6,695 bases of DNA from DATJFH01 sp035495815 (GCA_035495815.1 DATJFH010000265.1:1-6695), one strand, 5' to 3'; counted from the stretch's first letter, positions 1-6,231 are shown. A program made the numbers and translations. The notes: generated from the sequence alone by a model not told the origin.

Positions 1-797
1 CGCGGCTGATCGGCATTGGCGTCGGCCGTATGTCCCACCGAGAATTTCGAATAGACTTCCGTATCGGTGACCTGCGAGCCGTCGGGCTTGGTTTTCACGC
101 TGTCGATCGCCCGTGACGCCAGCGTCAGCTTTCCGTTCGGATCCAGCTCGTAATGCGTCGAATCGATAGTCTCGTTGGGTCCGCTCCTGGTGATCTGTTT
201 GACGTCCTGACGGGCCGGCGAAAAGTTTCCGCTGACGTCGCGCCGATAAGTGGTTGAATCGATCTGCGACCCATTAGCTGTCTTTCGCTCGACGCTCGAA
301 CTGCGCTCGGCGGGCTGCAGCGAGCCGCTCAGGTCGGCCCGTTCCACGGTGGTATGGGTCTCGGTCGTCTCGCCCTTGCGTACCTGGGTTGTTGCGCGCT
401 CGAACAAACGGTAATTTCCGTTCAGGTCGGCCTCGTAGGTGGTGGACTTGATGGTGGTCGAGCCGTCCGGGTTCTTGATCTCTTCGATTCGGACCTTGGT
501 CGGCGGGCCGGGATTGCCGGTAAGGTCGTACTTCCGGATGATGCGCTCCACTTCCCTGGCTTGCGGCGTCTCGCGAAGCACCTTGTCTTCGGTGCTCTGG
601 ACCGTGATCATGCGGCCGTTGATCGACTGCGCTTTCTCGACCCTGCCGCTACCCTGAGCCGACTCGAAGGAGGCGTAACTCGGCCCGTCCACTCGATGGC
701 CGTTGGCGTCGATCGTCCAGGTGTTCTGCTGCGAGCTTTGTTGCGCGGTGAGAAGCGCGCCAAAAGCGGCTCCAGCCAACCACAGGCGGTACTTCAT
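1..797 (-). CDS. Secreted repeat protein of unknown function (C-terminus beyond the left edge)
   Basis: I do not recognise a named family. The reading frame is open from the ATG at 797 to the window edge (265 codons and 2 bases). Residues 1-18 look like a Sec signal peptide: K2 and R4, a hydrophobic core at 5-16, and probable cleavage after A18 (LTA/QQ). A linker to about residue 89 is followed by tandem degenerate repeats at about 90-120, 121-150, 151-183, 184-215 and 216-248, with a sixth beginning at 249. The shared pattern is an aromatic or Val start, then D-x-x-G, a central Arg, a (D/N)-G-S-type turn, and a T-T or S-T-rich end. There are many Ser, Thr and charged residues and no Cys in the visible part, as expected for an extracytoplasmic beta-repeat protein (inference). 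The Shine-Dalgarno is weak, with only CAGG two bases before ATG, but the signal peptide supports this start. It is transcribed divergently from mscL. Confidence 0.8.
   Translation of the reverse strand, partial: MKYRLWLAGAAFGALLTAQQSSQQNTWTIDANGHRVDGPSYASFESAQGSGRVEKAQSINGRMITVQSTEDKVLRETPQAREVERIIRKYDLTGNPGPPTKVRIEEIKNPDGSTTIKSTTYEADLNGNYRLFERATTQVRKGETTETHTTVERADLSGSLQPAERSSSVERKTANGSQIDSTTYRRDVSGNFSPARQDVKQITRSGPNETIDSTHYELDPNGKLTLASRAIDSVKTKPDGSQVTDTEVYSKFSVGHTADANADQP
266..527 (-). repeat. Core of the protein-level tandem repeats in the secreted repeat gene
   Basis: This segment encodes about residues 91-177 of the secreted protein, the first three of at least five repeat units of 30-33 residues; the later units continue to about position 54. 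Each unit carries D-x-x-G near its start (for example DLNG, DLSG, DVSG and DPNG in successive units), an Arg six to seven residues later, and a polar turn such as DGS or NGS before a Thr-rich end. The conservation is in the protein: I see no near-identical DNA copies, so the expansion is old rather than recent. Unit borders are my own alignment by eye. Confidence 0.6.
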
Positions 798-985
798 AAC
801 CTGATAATAACTCAGGGCGGCCGGGGTTAATATCGGCGGATTGCCTTAGGCCTCATCGGGTAAGGGCTTCAGGCGATTGATTTTCGCCGCCATCGCGCGC
901 CGGGCGGGTGTGCAGCCTCGGGCTTGGAACCCAATCCGCCAGCCGGGTCCCGTTCATGGTTCAATTTGAATACTAAGGAGAGCAA
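798..985. other. Divergent intergenic region between the repeat-protein gene and mscL
   Basis: These 188 bp separate two divergent genes and so should hold promoters for both. I see no convincing -35/-10 pair for either gene. Near mscL there is a short inverted repeat, TTCAA-T-TTGAA, at 960-970, just ahead of the ribosome binding site. Near the repeat gene an AT-rich stretch at 799-810 reads TTATTATCAG on the minus strand; it could be a -10 element but would leave almost no leader. No ORF or RNA gene is supported here. Confidence 0.5.
975..980 (+). promoter_or_regulatory. Ribosome binding site of mscL
   Basis: AAGGAG lies five bases ahead of the ATG at 986. It is a near-perfect Shine-Dalgarno and settles the mscL start, which also matches the canonical N-terminus of the family. 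Confidence 0.85.
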
Positions 986-1423
986 ATGCTCAAAGAATTT
1001 AAAGACTTCATCATGCGGGGCAATGTACTTGACCTGGCCATCGCGGTCATCATCGGAGCTGCGTTCGGCGCCATCGTCACCTCGATGGTCAACGACCTTC
1101 TGATGCCGCCCCTTGGCCTCGCGCTCGGAAAGGTGGATTTCAAGGATCTGTTCATCAGCCTCAACGGGCAGAGTTATCCCAGCCTGGCGGCCGCCAAAAC
1201 AGCGGGAGCCCCCGTCATCGCGTACGGCCAGTTTACGAACACGGTAATCAACTTCCTGGTGATCGCGTTCGTGATCTTCATGATCGTCAAGCAGGCCAAC
1301 CGGTTCAAGAAGCCGGCTCCAGCGCCGGCCGCGCCGGCGACCAAGGACTGCCCCTATTGCGCCAGCCCCATCCCCATCAAGGCGATTCGCTGCCCCCTGT
1401 GCACATCGGACCTGGGTAAGTAG
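986..1423 (+). CDS. mscL: Large-conductance mechanosensitive channel MscL with a C-terminal zinc-ribbon-like tail
   Basis: MscL forms a homopentameric inner-membrane pore that opens under membrane tension and releases solutes on hypo-osmotic shock. The N-terminus is canonical: amphipathic helix with KEFKDFIMRGNV at 3-14, TM1 at about 15-43 with the VIIGAAFGAIV pore-lining segment and the ND-x-x-MPPLG end, a periplasmic loop at about 49-75, and TM2 at about 83-102 (FLVIAFVIFMIVK). After an Ala/Pro linker (109-119), the usual cytoplasmic helix bundle is replaced by two CxxC knuckles, C122-P-Y-C125 and C136-P-L-C139, spaced by ten residues, as in a small zinc ribbon. The total length of 145 residues is close to the E. 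coli protein (136). The aldolase gene starts 15 bp downstream, so the two are probably co-transcribed. The channel identity is certain; metal binding by the tail is inferred from the cysteine spacing. Confidence 0.97.
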   Translation: MLKEFKDFIMRGNVLDLAIAVIIGAAFGAIVTSMVNDLLMPPLGLALGKVDFKDLFISLNGQSYPSLAAAKTAGAPVIAYGQFTNTVINFLVIAFVIFMIVKQANRFKKPAPAPAAPATKDCPYCASPIPIKAIRCPLCTSDLGK

Positions 1424-1428
1424 CCAAC

Positions 1429-1432
1429 GGAG
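1429..1432 (+). promoter_or_regulatory. Ribosome binding site of the aldolase gene
   Basis: GGAG lies six bases ahead of the ATG at 1439, in the short gap after the mscL stop. It supports that start and independent translation initiation inside a shared transcript. Confidence 0.7.
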
Positions 1433-1438
1433 TCCATC

Positions 1439-2248
1439 ATGAAAGAGAACCGATTCAAACGCATTCTGCGTGAAGGCGGCGTGCCCGCCGGACACATGAT
1501 CATGGAATTCGGCACCCGCGGCATGGCCAAAATTCTGGAAGCGGCGGGGCTGGACTTCGTGGTCATCGACATGGAGCACACCGGTTTCGACGCCGAGAGC
1601 ATCGCCGACCTGATGGCCTGGCTGAAGGCGACCGATATCGCGCCTTTCGTGCGCGTGCCGCAGGGGCTCTATCATTTCCTGGCCCGCACCATGGACGCCG
1701 GAGCCCTGGGCGTGATGGTGGGCAACGTCGAGACCGGCGAGCAGGCGAAAAGCATCGTCGACGCGGTCAAGTTCGCCCCGCTCGGGAAGCGCGGATTGGG
1801 CCTCGGGACCGCGCACAACGACTACCTGCAGCCGGACGCCGACGCCTACTTCGAATTCGCCAACCGCAATACCACGGTCATCTGCCAGATTGAATCCGAA
1901 ACCGGTTTGCGAAACCTGGACGCCATCGCCGCCACGCCGGGCGTGGACATCCTGTGGGTGGGGCATTTCGATCTCACGCAGTCCATGGGAATCCCGGCCA
2001 GATTTTCCGATCCGCGGTTCATCAGCGCGCTACGACGGGTGGTTGCCGCGGCCAATCATCACGGGAAGCTGGCCGCCATTCAACCCGGCAGTTTCCAGCA
2101 GGCGGAAGACTGGTTCAACCTGGGCTTCCACTTCCTCTCCTGGAAGACGGACATTGCGGTGTACCGCGACGCCCTGCGGAAGGAGATCGAGGAAATGCGG
2201 GCGCTGACCTCTAAGGTCCGGGCGCGTAGCGAGTCCTCAACGCGATAA
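1439..2248 (+). CDS. HpcH/HpaI-family class II aldolase (2-keto-3-deoxy-sugar acid aldolase type)
   Basis: These cytoplasmic TIM-barrel enzymes cleave 2-oxo-4-hydroxy acids to pyruvate (or a related oxo acid) and an aldehyde, using a divalent metal. Known members include HpaI (4-hydroxy-2-oxoheptanedioate aldolase) and RhmA (2-keto-3-deoxy-L-rhamnonate aldolase). Visible family motifs: DMEH at 44-47, whose H47 matches the catalytic His of HpaI; FVRVP with R72, the substrate-binding Arg; QIE at 150-152 with metal ligand E152; and GHFDLT with metal ligand D178. The length of 269 residues is normal. Several loop prolines usual in the family are changed: the VP-x-V loop reads VGNV (94-97), PP-x-G-x-RG reads APLGKRG (113-119), and GPxDL reads GHFDL (175-179). 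The substrate therefore cannot be named. It follows mscL by 15 bp, and its 3' end overlaps the convergent glycosidase gene by 38 bp. Confidence 0.9.
   Translation: MKENRFKRILREGGVPAGHMIMEFGTRGMAKILEAAGLDFVVIDMEHTGFDAESIADLMAWLKATDIAPFVRVPQGLYHFLARTMDAGALGVMVGNVETGEQAKSIVDAVKFAPLGKRGLGLGTAHNDYLQPDADAYFEFANRNTTVICQIESETGLRNLDAIAATPGVDILWVGHFDLTQSMGIPARFSDPRFISALRRVVAAANHHGKLAAIQPGSFQQAEDWFNLGFHFLSWKTDIAVYRDALRKEIEEMRALTSKVRARSESSTR
2201..2225. terminator. Hairpin at the convergent 3' ends (possible weak bidirectional terminator)
   Basis: GACCT (2206-2210), loop CTA, AGGTC (2214-2218) is a perfect inverted repeat, flanked by GCGC at 2201-2204 and 2222-2225 that could extend the stem with bulges. 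The loop is exactly the reverse complement of the TAG stop of the glycosidase gene, and the hairpin lies inside the last codons of the aldolase. There is no T-tract on either side, so a classical intrinsic terminator is not shown. Confidence 0.3.
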
Positions 2249-3194
2249 ATTCGAGCGCCATGCGGTGGTACGGATTGAACTCCGGATCCGGAATTCCGCT
2301 GGGCGGAACGGAGCCGTCGCCGGCGCCCATCTGGAACATGTCGTGATGGTAGGTGATGTAAGCGCCGGCCTTCCACACTTCCCAGATCTGGACGATGTGA
2401 TCGAAAGGAAAGGTCTGCTCCCTGGGGCCGCCGAATTTCTGCGTGCCGTTGCGGGCGGGCTCGTCGTCGACCACGGGTTTGCGATAGCGGGCGAGCAGGT
2501 AGCGGATCTCCGCCGGTCCCACTTCCCAGGTTTTGCCGTTCCCCTGCCGCGAGGTGTGAGGGGTCAGATAATCGAGCGCCGGCGGTTGCGCGGGCTCACC
2601 GGTAAGTACGCCCGCGCCGCCGGGCGAGTTGGTGACCAGGCGCCTGGCGTCAACCGAGCGGATGGTCTTGACGTGATCCAGCACGCGCTCGGAGAACTCG
2701 TTCCACACCTGAAAGGTGACGTTGCGGAACGGGACCAGCTCTCGTGTAATGGCCGCGACCGCCCGGTCGGCTTCCTCTTTTCCGAGCTTTACTCCGTCGC
2801 GCCAGCTCTCCTGGCTGAACAGCGTCAATTCGACCGCCATGCCCTCCCGGTCCGCGTCGGCGAGGATCTGTTTCAGGCGCGCCACGTTTTCTGCGCGCAG
2901 CTTTCCATCGGGAAAGTACAGTGAACAATCCGCGCAGGAATTCACGAACCCACGCTTGTTGTCCCACTGCGACCAGACGCGCAGGACGTTGACGCCGTAC
3001 CTCTGGAATTTGCGCAGCCAGCGCAGGCGGTCTTCGGAGCTGCGGTTGAATTCGGGATTGTAGATGGCGTTGAAGAAGCTGATGCCGGTGTAGGGGAACG
3101 GCTTTCCGTCGAGCAGAAAACGCGTGCCGGAGACCGTGATTTCATGCGCGGCCAGCGGGACGGACAGAAGGGCGAGCAGTACAGGAAGCTTCAT
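2211..3194 (-). CDS. Secreted GH5-like (clan GH-A) glycoside hydrolase
   Basis: Probable retaining glycosidase that cleaves a beta-linked polysaccharide or oligosaccharide outside the cytoplasm. Residues 1-16 form a Sec signal peptide (K2, hydrophobic 3-15, cleavage near A16/H17). The mature protein is a TIM barrel of about 310 residues, usual for GH5. It opens with a beta strand containing F-x-LDGKPF (26-33) and the Y-TGISFF strand (35-41), then GVNVLRVW (67-74). The strand-4 motif FQVWNE ends in N165-E166, the expected acid/base pair. H213 lies in TPHT, and E245 in VVDDEP is the likely nucleophile on strand 7. C87 and C90 could form a disulfide. The start has only a weak Shine-Dalgarno (TGAAG). 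It lies 64 bp after the sulfatase stop, so the two are probably one operon acting on a sulfated glycan (inference). Subfamily and substrate cannot be assigned by eye. Confidence 0.8.
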   Translation of the reverse strand: MKLPVLLALLSVPLAAHEITVSGTRFLLDGKPFPYTGISFFNAIYNPEFNRSSEDRLRWLRKFQRYGVNVLRVWSQWDNKRGFVNSCADCSLYFPDGKLRAENVARLKQILADADREGMAVELTLFSQESWRDGVKLGKEEADRAVAAITRELVPFRNVTFQVWNEFSERVLDHVKTIRSVDARRLVTNSPGGAGVLTGEPAQPPALDYLTPHTSRQGNGKTWEVGPAEIRYLLARYRKPVVDDEPARNGTQKFGGPREQTFPFDHIVQIWEVWKAGAYITYHHDMFQMGAGDGSVPPSGIPDPEFNPYHRMALEFIALRTRYAPGP

Positions 3195-3258
3195 ACAGGG
3201 ACTTCAGTGTCACTCACCCTGCCACGGATTGCAATCGGATCCGACCTCGCCTGGAGTC

Positions 3259-4569
3259 TTACTTCGCCGGCCTGGCGCGCTTGCGGAGTCTCGGCGCCAT
3301 CGTCTTTTTCCATGCATCGAAAGAACGGCCCAAACGCTCGGCCACCTCCGAATACTTTGGCGCCAGGTCCACCTTCTCGCCGCGGTCCGATTCCAGGTTG
3401 AACAACTCGATCCTGTTCTGGTTGTGAACCAGCTTCCATGCGCCCGAACGGACGGCCGTTTTCCCTTCGTCGCCATCCCAGAAGAGCGACTCGTGCAGCG
3501 CGCCCGGCGCCGAACCGGCGAATACGGGCAGCATGTTCCGGCCGTCATAGACCCGATCCCGCGGCAGCGGAATTCCCGCCGCGGCGCAGACCGTGGGAAG
3601 GACGTCCAGACAGATGACCGGCTCCCTGGATTCCTGATTCTCCGGCAGCCTGCCGGGCCAGCTGATCAGGAACGGTACGCGGATGCCGCCCTCGTACACG
3701 CTGTGCTTATAGTCCCGCAGGGGGCCGTTATCGGCCGCGTTGTTGCGTGCGCCGCCGTTGTCGGAGAAGAAGACGACCAGCGTGTTCCCGTCGATGCGCC
3801 GCCGCTCGAGTTCGTCCAGAACCTTTCCCACCGCCGCGTCCTCACGCTCTAGCATGGCGAGATAGGTGTCACGGTCCGGATTGCCGGTGTCGTACTTCCT
3901 AATCACTTCCGGCGGCGCTTGCAGCGGGAAGTGAACGGCGTTGAAGGCGAGGTACAGGAAGAACGGGCGCTTCTCGTGCCGGGCGATGAAGGACACTGCT
4001 TCACGGCCGAGATTGTCGGTGAGGTAGCCGGAGTCATCGATGACGCTGCCGTTGCGCCAAATGGAAGAGAAGGCTTCGTCGCTGCGCTTCAGGTCGAAAT
4101 AGTCATGGCCGCCGTGTCCGAGGAATCCGTAGAATTCGTCGAAGCCGCGCTGGAGCGGATGGTACGGCGGCTCGATGCCCAAATGCCATTTGCCGAAAGC
4201 GCCGGTGGCGTAACCCTGTTGACGCAGCAGGTCCGCGAGGGTCTTCTCCGTCAGAGGCAGCCCGATGCGCGAATCGTTGGCTGTATAGAAGCCGTAGCGC
4301 TGCTGATAGCGTCCCGTCATCAGGCCGGCGCGCGACGGGGCGCAGACGTAGGCGCTCACGTAACCCTGAGTGAAGCGGACGCCGCGGCGCGCGATCCGGT
4401 CGATGTTCGGCGTGCGGATATCTTTCGGATGCTCGTAGCAGCTCACGTCGCCATAGCCGTGGTCGTCCGAGACGATGATCACGATGTTCGGCTTTGGGCT
4501 GTCGGCGCCCCAGGCGCCAGCGGACGCAACACCGCCACCGATCGCCCGAAGACAATCTCTTCTATTCAT
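3259..4569 (-). CDS. Cys-type (formylglycine) sulfatase, Tat-like signal
   Basis: Sulfate-ester hydrolase of the arylsulfatase family, exported. Residues 2-8 (NRRDCLR) followed by a Gly/Ala-rich segment to about A22 resemble a twin-arginine signal. The mature protein starts PNIVIIVSDD, with metal ligands D35 and D36. The sulfatase signature is C76-A-P-S-R80, in which C76 would become formylglycine, followed by GLMTGRY. Further active-site elements are GKWHLG (K127, H129), NAVHFP (H213), FFSDNGG (D270, N271) and the K288-x-x-x-YEGGIRVP block (288-299). The length of 436 residues is normal and every key residue is present, so the enzyme should be active if a formylglycine-generating enzyme exists elsewhere; none is in this window. 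Its ATG overlaps the cca stop as ATGA, with AAAGGA just upstream inside the last cca codons. The glycosidase gene follows. The substrate is unknown; a glycan sulfate ester is most likely. Confidence 0.93.
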   Translation of the reverse strand: MNRRDCLRAIGGGVASAGAWGADSPKPNIVIIVSDDHGYGDVSCYEHPKDIRTPNIDRIARRGVRFTQGYVSAYVCAPSRAGLMTGRYQQRYGFYTANDSRIGLPLTEKTLADLLRQQGYATGAFGKWHLGIEPPYHPLQRGFDEFYGFLGHGGHDYFDLKRSDEAFSSIWRNGSVIDDSGYLTDNLGREAVSFIARHEKRPFFLYLAFNAVHFPLQAPPEVIRKYDTGNPDRDTYLAMLEREDAAVGKVLDELERRRIDGNTLVVFFSDNGGARNNAADNGPLRDYKHSVYEGGIRVPFLISWPGRLPENQESREPVICLDVLPTVCAAAGIPLPRDRVYDGRNMLPVFAGSAPGALHESLFWDGDEGKTAVRSGAWKLVHNQNRIELFNLESDRGEKVDLAPKYSEVAERLGRSFDAWKKTMAPRLRKRARPAK

Positions 4570-6032
4570 TGTTTCCTTTCATTCATATAAGCGCTGAGCC
4601 AGGCGAACGCTTCTTCTTCGGCGCTGAAGGCGCCGTCCAGCTGCGCTTCATAGGCCGCCCTGGTGACTTCGCCAATGTGCGGTCCGGGCTTCCCGCCGAA
4701 GTATGGCAGCACGTGCCGCCCGAGGATCAGAGCCGCCGGCGGCGCCTCCTCCACGCGCTGCGACATAGCCAGGGCCCTCATACGCTCGCCTCCGGGGGGC
4801 ATTCCCGGCGGCAGCGGCGGCCGGCCCGAGTGATCCGCCTCCACCAGCCACGCAAGCTGCGTGATGGTCGCAGGCTTCAGGCGGGCGGCCAGGCGGCGGA
4901 CGGTTCGGGGTTGGCCCTGCCCGTCGCCGAACACGATGTGGGCGAGGTGATTTTCCACCAGCGGTACCACGCGGGCCACGATCTGCCCGGGGATTCCGGC
5001 GCTTTCGAGAAACGCGCGGGCCATGGGACCGCCTGCTTTCTCGTGCCCATACGCTGTCCAGCGCATCCGGCCGTCCTTCTCGCGCAATTCGGTTGTGTCG
5101 GCTTTTGCCAGATCGTGGGTCAGCGCGCTGAACAGAAGCACGGCGCGGTCGTCGTCGCCCAGGTGCTCGCGCGCCGCTACCCGCGCGGCGGCGTCGGCCA
5201 CGTGCATGGTGTGGACGGCGACGTCGCCTTCCGGATGCCACTCCGGATCCTGCGGCACGCCCCGAAGCCTGGCCAGCAGCGGGTAGTGGACCAGCCAGCC
5301 CGACTCCGACAGGTACTCCAGCAGGCGGCCCGGACGGCGGGATTTCAGCGCCCACTTCATGAACTCTTCGCACACCCGCTCCCTGGGCAAGGTGTGGTAC
5401 TCACCCGCCATGGCTCGGCACATCGCCGCCGTCCCGCTTTCGAGTGCCAGGTCGAAGCGGCAGGCGAACTGCATTCCGCGCAGCACACGCAATGGATCTT
5501 CGCGGAAGGCCGCACTGGTGGCCCGCAATACGCCGGCCCGCAGATCGGCGGCGCCGCCGAAATAGTCGTGCAGCTCCTCCCGCACCGGATCGTAGGCCAG
5601 CGCGTTGATGGTGAAATCACGCCGGGAAGTCGCTTCCCGCGCCGTGATACCAGCGTCGAAAGTGGATTCGAAGTCGCGATGGCCCTTTCCGATCTTGTTG
5701 TCCCGGCGTGGAACGCTGAAATCCCAATTCTCACCGGAGGGATCGCTGAATCGGATCACGCCGAAGCTGCGACCCACCAGATCGACGCGTCCGTGCGCGC
5801 TCAGGAACCGCGCCATCCGTTCGTAGCTCATGCCGTACACTTCGACGTCGAAGTCCTTCGGATTCTCCTGCAGGATCGCATCCCGCACGGCGCCGCCGAC
5901 GATCAGGCTGGTGAAGCCCAGCGAGTCCAGCTCATGCAGGAGGGCCAGGAGCGGCGGTGGCGTGGATACCAGCCCCGGACGCCTGACGATTTCGCCTTTG
6001 CGGCGCGCTTCAGCTGTTTCCGGAGACTCCAT
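4566..6032 (-). CDS. cca: tRNA nucleotidyltransferase (CCA-adding type) with HD domain
   Basis: Adds or repairs the 3' CCA end of tRNA in the cytoplasm (class II nucleotidyltransferase, PcnB/Cca superfamily). Numbered from the ATG at 6032 (488 residues): GGAVRD at 46-51 is followed by the catalytic D60-F-D62; RRDFTINAL at 137-145 is motif C; EDPLRVLRG at 177-185 matches the EDxxR nucleotide-recognition motif; HPEGDV is at 265-270; an HD phosphohydrolase domain has H276, H305-D306 (THDLAK) and GHE at 328-330. E. coli Cca has 412 residues, so this one is longer. The frame stays open upstream to 6209, but those 59 residues show no family similarity and shadow the Tat-leader ORF in another frame. 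The ATG at 6032 has AGGA four bases upstream. It overlaps the sulfatase start by four bases. CCA versus A-only addition cannot be decided by eye. Confidence 0.92.
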   Translation of the reverse strand: MESPETAEARRKGEIVRRPGLVSTPPPLLALLHELDSLGFTSLIVGGAVRDAILQENPKDFDVEVYGMSYERMARFLSAHGRVDLVGRSFGVIRFSDPSGENWDFSVPRRDNKIGKGHRDFESTFDAGITAREATSRRDFTINALAYDPVREELHDYFGGAADLRAGVLRATSAAFREDPLRVLRGMQFACRFDLALESGTAAMCRAMAGEYHTLPRERVCEEFMKWALKSRRPGRLLEYLSESGWLVHYPLLARLRGVPQDPEWHPEGDVAVHTMHVADAAARVAAREHLGDDDRAVLLFSALTHDLAKADTTELREKDGRMRWTAYGHEKAGGPMARAFLESAGIPGQIVARVVPLVENHLAHIVFGDGQGQPRTVRRLAARLKPATITQLAWLVEADHSGRPPLPPGMPPGGERMRALAMSQRVEEAPPAALILGRHVLPYFGGKPGPHIGEVTRAAYEAQLDGAFSAEEEAFAWLSAYMNERKQ

Positions 6033-6049
6033 GGGGTCCTGAGGCGAGA

Positions 6050-6157
6050 TCAACCGATCCCCTGGTACCGGCGCAACTCCGGGCGGGGCTGCGCCCAGGC
6101 GGATGCCGGGAGTCCGGCCGGAGTGGCAGCCAGCCATTTGCGGCGGGAGAGGATCAT
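6050..6157 (-). CDS. 35-codon ORF encoding an orphan Tat signal peptide
   Basis: From the ATG at 6157 to a TGA at 6050-6052 the frame encodes 35 residues. S4-R-R-K-W-L9 is a twin-arginine motif, followed by an Ala/Pro/Gly/Leu-rich core (10-19) and an S-A-W-A-Q cleavage-like site at about A22/Q23. Only about a dozen residues of mature protein follow. AGGAG lies nine bases ahead of the ATG, and a promoter candidate lies just upstream, so it would be the first reading frame on the cca transcript; cca begins 17 bp after its stop. None of the three downstream frames continues it as an exported protein. It may be the remnant of a Tat-exported protein whose body was deleted, a frameshifted gene, or a translated leader of the operon. 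Expression is not shown by sequence alone. Confidence 0.5.
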   Translation of the reverse strand: MILSRRKWLAATPAGLPASAWAQPRPELRRYQGIG

Positions 6158-6166
6158 TCGCAATTT

Positions 6167-6171
6167 CTCCT
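6167..6171 (-). promoter_or_regulatory. Ribosome binding site of the Tat-leader ORF
   Basis: CTCCT on the plus strand is AGGAG on the minus strand, nine bases ahead of the ATG at 6157. It is the strongest Shine-Dalgarno in the minus-strand operon, stronger than that of cca itself. Confidence 0.6.
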
Positions 6172-6180
6172 GATTCCCGG

Positions 6181-6209
6181 ATTGTGTCACGAATGCCGGT
6201 TGCGGACAA
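6181..6209 (-). promoter_or_regulatory. Candidate sigma-70-type promoter of the cca operon
   Basis: Reading the minus strand: TTGTCC (6209-6204, four of six matches to TTGACA), a 17-base spacer, then CACAAT (6186-6181, four of six to TATAAT) preceded by TGA, which gives an extended -10. Transcription would begin near 6174, just ahead of the AGGAG of the Tat-leader ORF. Spacing and position are good; the matches are moderate. Confidence 0.45.
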
Positions 6210-6231
6210 ATGGGAGCCGCCAGGCCGATCC

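Noticed and set aside
354..830. Plus-strand frame of 158 codons opposite the secreted repeat gene
   Set aside because: The minus-strand frame has a signal peptide and regular repeats; this one is its shadow.
960..970. Inverted repeat TTCAA-T-TTGAA before mscL as an operator
   Set aside because: It is short, AT-rich and seen once; there is nothing to tie it to a regulator.
869..1966. Minus-strand frame of 365 codons opposite mscL and the aldolase
   Set aside because: It covers two well-identified genes on the other strand. The product is low-complexity in H, R, D and G and has no recognisable motif or supported start.
3919..4590. Plus-strand frame of 223 codons opposite the sulfatase
   Set aside because: It is antisense to the CAPSR, GKWHLG and YEGG motifs of an intact sulfatase and has no motif of its own.
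4494..6173. Plus-strand frame of 559 codons opposite cca and the sulfatase start
   Set aside because: It is antisense to cca, which has every family motif. Its translation is rich in R, H, Q and G with no domain, as expected from the GC-rich codon pattern of the opposite strand.
6033..6209. N-terminal extension of cca to an ATG at 6209
   Set aside because: The 59 extra residues are Pro/Gly/Arg-rich without similarity to the family, overlap the Tat-leader frame, and would start inside the candidate promoter. The ATG at 6032 gives a normal distance to GGAVRD.
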